Origin: Austropuccinia psidii
Lineage: Eukaryota; Basidiomycota; Pucciniomycetes; Pucciniales; Sphaerophragmiaceae
Direction of reading: 5' to 3'
Assembly: GCA_023105745.1 (NCBI GenBank)
Contig: JALGQZ010000015.1
Span: 22,673,499-22,737,498 of the forward strand
Length of the DNA stretch: 64,000 bases
Every line of letters starts with the position of its first letter. Position 1 is the first letter of the stretch. Of this stretch, positions 57,392-64,000 are shown piece after piece. A model generated the notes under the pieces. The model was not told the origin of the DNA and did not search any database. It was given only the letters and a program-made list of their open reading frames with translations. Position numbers and translations under genes: made by a program.

Positions 57392-58886
57392 TGTCAGGGT
57401 GAGTCTATATAGTAGCTATAAAGTGTAAATACAAGCTAGTATTATGACTGTGACACGTCAAATAATAAATAATTTTAATTCTCAGGTCCTACTGCTACGT
57501 GGTGATGAGTCTATTGAGGACCTGGGTTGCAATACTCTAATATCTTTGACTGTAAAGAAGTACTACAATAATTATAATTTAATTATATCTTTTAATAATT
57601 CTAAGGACACTACTGATGGATAACAGTTTTGTCACGTAAGAATATAGGTAAATAAGATAAGAATGATGGGTTTTGAAGGAAAAAACCCTTCTTTTTATAT
57701 CTTTCAAGACTGTAAAGAGTTATTAACTCTTCACACGTCAGAGGAGGGAAAATTTTCACTCCAATGGTCAGTCTGTGGTTCTGGATCATCAATTCTGACG
57801 TCAATAGAGGCAGAATTGTGGTTTTGGAACCACAAATGATCATTCTGGATCAATACAGGGTGAAAAAACTTTTCACCTGCCACGTCAGCACTTGGATGAT
57901 GTTGTTCTGGTGTCTGTATGATCAATATTAGTCATTCTGGGCGGGTTTAAGCTTTAAACAACCATTATTTTGAGTATCAAGACAGTACTGGTTGGTACAG
58001 GTTTGGTACAGGCCAGTATTGGTCAAAATACTTCCAACCAATATATCTTAGTCAGTTTTTGAGATATCAAGAAACCAAGAGCACAGAATTGAAGGGCTTA
58101 ATGAGCTCTTCAATTTTGTATGCTTCATGTTTACCCTTCTTTCAAATAGCAAATGTTATAAGGGTTTTAAGTTTTTGGATGTAATTTTGTACATCAGTAT
58201 GAGGCTTCAAAAACTTCCAAGCCAGATATCTTCTCCAATTTGGAAGATATCTGTATTCTGATGATACAGTTTTGTAGGGCTTGATTAGCTCTACAGCTTG
58301 GTATATTACACTGTACAGTTGTATGAGTGGAATCCAAAGATACAGGGGTTTGTTTACTTTCTTGTTTTCAGCATATCTGTATTTTTGGTTGTTAAACCTT
58401 TGAACCAAGATCCCTCAGTCAATTTAAGAGATACAGAGGTCTAATGTATCTCAAATTGAAGCTCTTGTTTATATATTTAATTTGGTTATACGTTTGTACA
58501 GTTTTGTACAAGCCCTCTTTGACTTTCAGGGGGGTCTTGGTTTTGAAATAAAGGTCATATGGTTTCTCCAGTTGTAGTGGTGTTACAACAACATGGATAA
58601 TATCATTGTGTAGCTCTCTATGTGAGCTTTAAGAAAAATACCATTTTGGTATAGAATAACTTAAATATGCATAAGTTAGATGAGAGGTGAAAATAAGGGT
58701 TTTGACTTGTTTATTCTCCTCTAGGTTTCCTTATTCTTTTTGGATAAGGTTGGTGTTTAATTTAAGAGGATTGTTTTCCTCTTATTTATTACCTGTATTG
58801 ACTATGTTGGTTCAATACTTGTCATACCATTATTTATGGTATGTTGGATGTCATGCTAGTGCTCTGTTTTGAGTCACAGGCTGACA
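57392..58886 (-). repeat. 3' LTR of element B (LTR-II)
   Basis: 1,495 bp; TGTCAGCCTGTGACTC..ACCCTGACA on the element strand. It contains an inverted repeat TTGTGGTT..AACCACAA around 57814-57833, related to the one in LTR-I. The first 16 bases equal those of LTR-I. Confidence 0.88.
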
Positions 58887-58921
58887 TACCCTCCCTCAAA
58901 AGAACGCTCATCATTGATGAG
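58887..58921 (-). promoter_or_regulatory. Polypurine tract and stop-codon palindrome of element B
   Basis: On the minus strand: palindrome CTCATCAATGATGAG (58921-58907) containing the pol stop TGA, then GAGCGTTCTTTT and the purine tract GAGGGAGGGTA ending at 58887, next to the LTR. Layout and sequence equal those of X. Confidence 0.75.
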
Positions 58922-61900
58922 ACTCTTCAGCCCTTCTGGAGGCTCTGAATCTTCTGAGGTGTATTTGTCCATCTGGGATCTCTTTCTCAGTTAACCATTT
59001 ATCTTTCTCTGCTGGTTGATTCTTAAATCTAACCAGATATTGCCTGTTGTCTTTCCCATTAATTCTTATTTTCCTGGCTTTAATGATCTTTCTAACTGGT
59101 CCAGGTGAGTCATCTTCCTCTACCAATCTTTCATGGGTGACTGTCTTCTTTCTGTCAGGGAATTTCTCCTCATCTGTTTGATGATAAGGTTTGACCAGGC
59201 TCACAGGGAAAACTGGGTGTTTCCTAGAAAACTCTTTGGTCAGGTTGACCTCTACTGCATTCTTTCCTATTAATTTAATAATGGTGAATGGTCCTATGAA
59301 TGAGTCTCTCATCTTCTTGGGTCCTCTTAGAGTTTTGAAGTTAAGAGTTGAGATTAGAACTTGGTCTCCTTCTTTGAAATCAGTTTCTTGGTGACTTTTA
59401 TCATATTTATGTTTGTTATATAATTTGGCTTCAGCCACACATTGTTCTGCTTTTTCACAGGCAGTTTTCCACATTGTGTGGAAGTCTTTAGCTGTGGGGT
59501 GTACTGAGAGGAGGTTCTTCTTCCAGTAGTCTACTGGAAGTAGTGGGTTCCATCCTTTCTCTAATTTGGCAGGGGTTTTTCCTGTCACTGAGTGTATACT
59601 TGTGTTGTATGCCAATTGTACAGCTGGTAGGAGGGTTACCCAGTCATGGGTATATCCCTCATTGTCTTTATATTCCATGCCATATGCACAAAACCTTCTA
59701 ATGATGTCTTCTAATGTTTGGATCATTCTTTCTGCTAGACCATCTGTTTGTGGATGGTAAGCTGTGGAGAATGCTAGTTTGGTTCCCAGCATCTCATATA
59801 GATTAGTCCAAAATTCTGATGTGAATTTAGGGTCTCTGTCACTAATTATAATTCTTGGAACTCCACAGTTTGCTATCACATTGTTCCAGAACAATATGGC
59901 TGTGTCAATTGCTGTGTCCTCTTTGTGACAGGGGAGACATCTGACACTTTTGCTGTACCTGTCTACCACTACTAGGCATGCATTAAAGCTGTCTTTCCCT
60001 CCAGGGACCAGGCCTGTCACCCAATCCATGTTTATTATTTCCCAGGGTTGTTTGGGCTCCTCTATACTCTGGAGTAATCCATATCTTTTGCCATGACCTT
60101 TGTTGGCTTTTTGGCATCTGGTACAAGTGTTGATGTATTCACTCAAGTCTTGTTCCCACTTTTGCCACCAAGCTGTGCTAAAGACTCTTTCTTTAGTTCT
60201 TTCTTCACTCATATTTCCCATGTATGGGCAGTCATGGCATTCCTGTAGTATCAGGGAAATATGTTCTCTATTTATTATTACCAGGGCACTTGTGTGTTTT
60301 TCCCTATGGTATAGTAGATCATCTATCAGAAAAAATCTATTCTCTTTGAAGTTTTTGAGCCATGGCTCTTCCAATTGGCTCTCTAGTTCAGGACTCCTGT
60401 ACTTTTGTTTTAATAGTTGTATCAATATAATACACTGTTTGTGTTTATTGTATGATGATTGTACTATGCTAAAGAACTCTGTATTCAGATTAGAGGAGCT
60501 GATTCCCAGTATGGGTATCTCTTTGCTCTCCCCATAGCTCTGTGCTGGGTTTGATGGGTCATTCCCTAATGCCCAGTTTGATAGTTTGAAGTTCTTTCTC
60601 CTATCTATCTCCATGCATTGTATGGGTATTTTGGCCCCATTTTCTGGGTCATATGCTGGATTCTCTTGGTCATTCTTCAGTGGCCACCTGCTTAGACCAT
60701 CTGCATTAGTATGACTTTTCCCTTCTTTATAGATGATAGTCATATTCCCTCTGTATTCTTGTATGGCTATTTGCCACCTAAGCATGTGTCTGTTTGTTTT
60801 CTTCATGTTCAACAGTGATTTGAGGGCTGTGCAATCAGTAAAAACTTCAAATACTGCTCCTTCTAAGTAGTAATGGAGTTTTTCTAATGCCCATACCAAG
60901 CATAGACATTCTGTCTGAGTAGCTCCATATCTGTCTTCTGAGTCTTTCAGTTGTCTTGATATATAGCAAATTACTCCTTCTTTGGGTATTCCATCCACTA
61001 GTTGCCTCAGGTGTAGTGCTGTTCCTAGTCCTTGGCTACATGCTGCATCTATATATAGTTTGAATGGTAGTTCAAAATCAGGCATCATTAGGACAGGGGC
61101 ATTGGTCAGTTCATATTTGATCTTCTCAAATGCATCTCTTCTTTCCTTGGTAATTTCAAAGACTACATCTTTTGAGCACAGTTTGTATAGGCTACTAGTG
61201 ATGTGTGCAAAGTTTTTTATGTGGCTCCTGTAGTAACTAGCAAAGCCCAAAAAATATTGCATTTCTTTAATGTTCTTTGGTACTGGTTTCTTCAGTACTG
61301 CAGCAACTTTATTTTGGTCTATAGCTAGACTCAAACCTGAAACTTTGTGTCCTAGGGCTAGCAGTTCTTGCTGTCCAAAGTTACATTTTTTAAGAGATAT
61401 CTTCATGTTGATTGGTGTACATTTTCCCAATATTTTATCAATTTTCTTCACATGGTCTTCCCATGTTTCTGAGTATATTATGATATCATCAATGTACACT
61501 ATCATCCACCCTTCCATTATTTCATCTTGAAATATGGTATCCATCATCCTCTGAAAATGGGCTGGTGCATTCTTAATGCCAAATGGCATTCTATTATATT
61601 CATATATGCCCATATGGCATATAATTCTTAGCAATTTGATGGAATCTGGTTTCACCCCATTCTGGTGAAAGCCTTTCATGCAATCCATTTTTGTAAGGAA
61701 CTTGGCTTTTGCTAGCTTATCTAGTGCATGTGGTATCCTTGGGATGGGGTACCTATCTGCCTTGGTGTAATTATTCAAAGCCCTGAAGTAACCACATAGT
61801 CTGGATTTACCATCATGCCAAGTTATAAGGACTGGTGTAGTGACTTCTACTATCTCATTATGTCCTATTTTTCTTATTACCCCCATTTCTAGGAGTTCAT

Positions 61901-62093
61901 TGATATGTTTCTCAATTTCTTTCCTAGTTTCCATGCTGGCTGGGTATGGTGGTCTCCTAAGCATAGGTGGATATGGTCTTTCTACATCTAGATATAATTC
62001 TATATCATGTCCTTTGATTTTTCCTAGTGGTTCATCTCCTATTGCAAAAGCTCCTCTATGCTTCCTCAATACTTTCAGTAAGTTGAGTTTCAT
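58911..62093 (-). CDS. Pol of element B: RT, RNase H, integrase, chromodomain (1,060 codons)
   Basis: Uninterrupted frame highly similar to X from residue 590 on. It starts [16 protein letters not shown] in the linker after protease. Motifs: [15 protein letters not shown] and YIDD in [22 protein letters not shown] and TDCTALK in RNase H; CTRC at the end of the integrase zinc region; MDWVTGL, SDRDPKF and [10 protein letters not shown] for the catalytic triad; DSFIGPF module; [16 protein letters not shown] chromodomain; end SHQ. All catalytic residues are kept. The ATG at 62093 is internal: in an intact copy this would be continuous with protease and Gag, so the listed start is only where the frame opens after a frameshift. 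Confidence 0.88.
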   Translation of the reverse strand: MKLNLLKVLRKHRGAFAIGDEPLGKIKGHDIELYLDVERPYPPMLRRPPYPASMETRKEIEKHINELLEMGVIRKIGHNEIVEVTTPVLITWHDGKSRLCGYFRALNNYTKADRYPIPRIPHALDKLAKAKFLTKMDCMKGFHQNGVKPDSIKLLRIICHMGIYEYNRMPFGIKNAPAHFQRMMDTIFQDEIMEGWMIVYIDDIIIYSETWEDHVKKIDKILGKCTPINMKISLKKCNFGQQELLALGHKVSGLSLAIDQNKVAAVLKKPVPKNIKEMQYFLGFASYYRSHIKNFAHITSSLYKLCSKDVVFEITKERRDAFEKIKYELTNAPVLMMPDFELPFKLYIDAACSQGLGTALHLRQLVDGIPKEGVICYISRQLKDSEDRYGATQTECLCLVWALEKLHYYLEGAVFEVFTDCTALKSLLNMKKTNRHMLRWQIAIQEYRGNMTIIYKEGKSHTNADGLSRWPLKNDQENPAYDPENGAKIPIQCMEIDRRKNFKLSNWALGNDPSNPAQSYGESKEIPILGISSSNLNTEFFSIVQSSYNKHKQCIILIQLLKQKYRSPELESQLEEPWLKNFKENRFFLIDDLLYHREKHTSALVIINREHISLILQECHDCPYMGNMSEERTKERVFSTAWWQKWEQDLSEYINTCTRCQKANKGHGKRYGLLQSIEEPKQPWEIINMDWVTGLVPGGKDSFNACLVVVDRYSKSVRCLPCHKEDTAIDTAILFWNNVIANCGVPRIIISDRDPKFTSEFWTNLYEMLGTKLAFSTAYHPQTDGLAERMIQTLEDIIRRFCAYGMEYKDNEGYTHDWVTLLPAVQLAYNTSIHSVTGKTPAKLEKGWNPLLPVDYWKKNLLSVHPTAKDFHTMWKTACEKAEQCVAEAKLYNKHKYDKSHQETDFKEGDQVLISTLNFKTLRGPKKMRDSFIGPFTIIKLIGKNAVEVNLTKEFSRKHPVFPVSLVKPYHQTDEEKFPDRKKTVTHERLVEEDDSPGPVRKIIKARKIRINGKDNRQYLVRFKNQPAEKDKWLTEKEIPDGQIHLRRFRASRRAEESHQ

Positions 62094-62094
62094 T

Positions 62095-62751
62095 TTACTG
62101 GTGAGTTGAGTGCCATATTGGGCTTCTTTGAATTTTTGTATGATTTATGTCAAAGGAAAATTTTTTGTCTTTGTTTGTACCTATGGTAAGATATCTATTT
62201 TTACTATTGCAAATGTCCATACCATACATTCTTTGGTACTCTGTACCTAGTAAGAATCCTTGTACATGTGCATTATCTAGAACTACAGATTCAGGTTCTA
62301 GTCTGATATTTCGTTTTTGGTGTGGGATATTTATCTCTTTGATTATTGTCCCCAGTGAGTGCATTTTGCCTGATGCACTTTTAAAGTTTCTAGCTTTTGT
62401 TGGGATTATATCCTCTTCCCATTTGGGGAAGTGTTGTTTTAAGTATTCTTTTCCTACTATGGAGCAAGTTGCTACTGTGTCAATGATCATTGGGTGTTTA
62501 CAGTTCTCAATATAAACTGTCAATTTTGTAGGTGTTCCATGAATGAATCCCATCCCTCTATTTGGGGTTACCAGGAATGTTTGTGCATCCTGTGTGTGCT
62601 TACAGATCTCTTTGTCTGTTGTTCTTTGTGGTATTCCTGAATCTAATTCAATATCTTGTATGTCAAGTGAACTTTCTTCATTGCATTCTACTATGCATTC
62701 TTCTATGGTATCAAGTTCACTTTGTGATTCTGCTCTCATACCATTTCCCAT
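62095..62751 (-). pseudogene. Protease segment of element B, frameshifted at its end
   Basis: In frame with Gag upstream but separated from it by TAA (62772-62770). Contains [17 protein letters not shown] text ([18 protein letters not shown]) and the protease, whose expected DSGAHCS active site is DTVATCS here, so glycine is changed to valine and protease is probably inactive. At the end the frame turns to [12 protein letters not shown] and stops; the correct continuation [13 protein letters not shown] lies in another frame, after loss of about ten codons relative to X. Confidence 0.8.
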
Positions 62752-62769
62752 ACTGTCAGAATCAGATTT

Positions 62770-64000
62770 TTAACCTGTTTGTTCTTCTTCTGATTCTTCA
62801 TCAATTGCATATATTTTCTTTTTTGGTTTTGTGCAATTGTTGGCATAGTGGTCTGGTGATCCACAGTTATGGCAAACATATTTCTTTTTTGCGGTTTCTT
62901 TCCCTTTCTCTTTGTTTGTCTCTTTAACTTCAGACCTCTTGTCTTTGAAGTTTGCTTTATAGGATGTGTACCTTCCTATGGAGGTTTTTTTTCTCACATC
63001 TTGTATGACATTTGCTATGTCATCAATGCTGCTGATGTTGTTGCATCTGCATTTGACTGCATGTTCTAGACCTCCTGGCAATTTTGTTAGGAGTTTATGG
63101 TTTCTCATTTCTATTTTCATATTGGGATCAATAGCTTTTAGCCTTTTTGTTTGTTTGAGACACCATTCATATGGGTCTTTTTCTGTGGAGTATCTATCAC
63201 TTTCAAAGGACATGGTCTTTTGCCAGATCCAACTACCATTGCTATACTTTTGTATAATCTGGTTCCTCCACCATGGCCAGCTTTTCCTGCCATGTATTTC
63301 TTTCATCTCAGTATAACATATGCTTTCATGGCCTCTGAATGCTGTGTTAAGTCTTGTTGTGATCCAGTAGTCTGGTATCTTTGGGACATCAACAAAGAGT
63401 CCATCAATATAGTCAATGATTTCCATATGGTCATATTCCCCAATTCCTGAGAGCTTTGGCCAGTTTGCTACTTCTGGTAACTGTTTTAGTGCCCGTTTCT
63501 CTGAATAGCTGAGATTTTCCCCATCTTGGTACATTGACTCTGATCTTGACTTTGGAATCTGATATTCAGGTTCCTGGTCATAGTCTTTATCCTCTTCTTT
63601 CAATTTTGTAGAGATAGTGGGTTTACCTTGTGTTGGAGGGTATTGATTGTCTTCTCTGTCATAGAGGTAATCAATTTCTTTATCAAAGCTATCCTGTTGC
63701 TGCTGGATACTCCTCAGATCTCTCCTCACACTTTGTTGTTCTTCTAGAATTGAATTCAACTGTCTGTTAGTTTTTTCAAATTCTGTCCAAATTTTGGCCA
63801 GATTTGTATTCAAGTCTTTTATGACTGTTGCTTGGAAAGCATTTTCTTCTTTCATTGTTTCCACTTCTGTCCTCATTTTTTCTGAGGTTTCATGTGTCCA
63901 ATCCATGAATTGGGCCAATTTGGTCCATGTGAATTTGTTTTCAAACTCATGAGTGTGGATTGTAGTCTCAGTTATTAATTCTGGATCAATTGAGTCAGAA
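62770..64000 (-). pseudogene. Gag of element B, 5' part outside the window
   Basis: Open on the minus strand from the window edge to TAA at 62772-62770; the codon at 63918 is TTG and not a start. N-terminal coiled coil (FEKTNRQLNSILEEQQSVRR), then capsid-like region with LPEVANWPKLSGIGEYDHM, PDYWITTRLNTAFRGHES and [19 protein letters not shown], and zinc knuckle CHNCGSPDHYANNC near the end, followed by acidic EESEEEQTG and the stop. X has no stop here, so the TAA is probably a mutation. The Gag N-terminal region is in the same frame as far as the edge, which helps to show that X is frameshifted. Confidence 0.82.

Larger units (their letters stand above)
57392..64000 (-). mobile_element. Ty3/gypsy chromovirus family II, element B, running off the right edge
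   Basis: 3' LTR 57392-58886, then polypurine tract, pol and gag on the minus strand, open to the window end; the 5' LTR lies outside. Family II differs from family I in the LTR but the polyproteins are close. It inserted into the leader of copy C; the left target is taagc (57387-57391), so taagc followed by cctcttttt should appear beyond its 5' LTR. Confidence 0.9.

Noticed and set aside
62770..62772. TAA at the Gag-Pol boundary of B as a programmed readthrough stop
   Set aside because: X, the better preserved relative, is open at this place and no downstream readthrough motif was recognised; a nonsense mutation is simpler.

Overview
This window looks like repeat-filled genomic DNA from a eukaryotic fungus, most likely a rust (Pucciniales). 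The Gag, Pol and chromodomain sequences match, from memory, the retrotransposon proteins that fill the Austropuccinia psidii (myrtle rust) genome; no search was run. I see no host gene, tRNA, rRNA or CRISPR array. Almost all of the 64 kb can be assigned to LTR retrotransposons inserted into one another. Four are Ty3/gypsy chromoviral families, one is a very decayed gypsy family, and one is a Ty1/copia fragment.

Layout, left to right. 1-1160: unassigned AT-rich DNA. 1161-5968: pol and 3' LTR of decayed family I copy A (+). 5969-16436: internally deleted family II copy B1 (-); its 5' LTR is interrupted by a family III solo LTR (12200-16200), which is itself interrupted by a related solo LTR (13543-15379). 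16437-17000 and 26683-29936: decayed gypsy element G (+). G is split by X (17001-26682, +), the best preserved element, with two 1.43 kb LTRs, target duplication aaaag, and a 1,644-codon Gag-Pol frame. 29937 to about 37905: decayed family III copy E (+). About 37906-51029: 5'-truncated family D (+), with its tail split by F (41811-49169, -), a family III derivative with two LTRs and gag but no pol. 51030-53737: family I LTR piece carrying an inverted solo LTR of family D (51539-53077). 53738-54504: family III pol fragment. 54505-55670: copia LTR and gag. 55671-57391: family I LTR and leader (C), cut by B (57392-64000, -), a nearly complete family II element running off the right edge.

The most interesting signal is a shared 5' coding arrangement. 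In X, removal of a leader intron (18477-19024) would create an ATG across the splice junction and open ORF0. A second, 68-nt intron (19325-19392) contains the Gag ATG 20 nt before its 3' end. If the second intron is kept, ORF0 stops and the Gag ATG follows after one base. If it is removed, the Gag ATG is lost and ORF0 is fused to a different frame, giving a predicted 333-residue accessory protein that overlaps gag for about 700 nt. The short intron with an embedded Gag ATG recurs in B1 (identical 20-nt spacing), E and F, so it appears conserved across three families. I infer that splicing chooses between Gag-Pol and the accessory protein.

The families also share a 16-nt primer-binding-site candidate, and families I and II share a perfect 15-nt palindrome over the pol stop codon and a strong LTR inverted repeat. 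The nesting, with intact 5-bp target duplications at five insertions, gives a relative insertion history.
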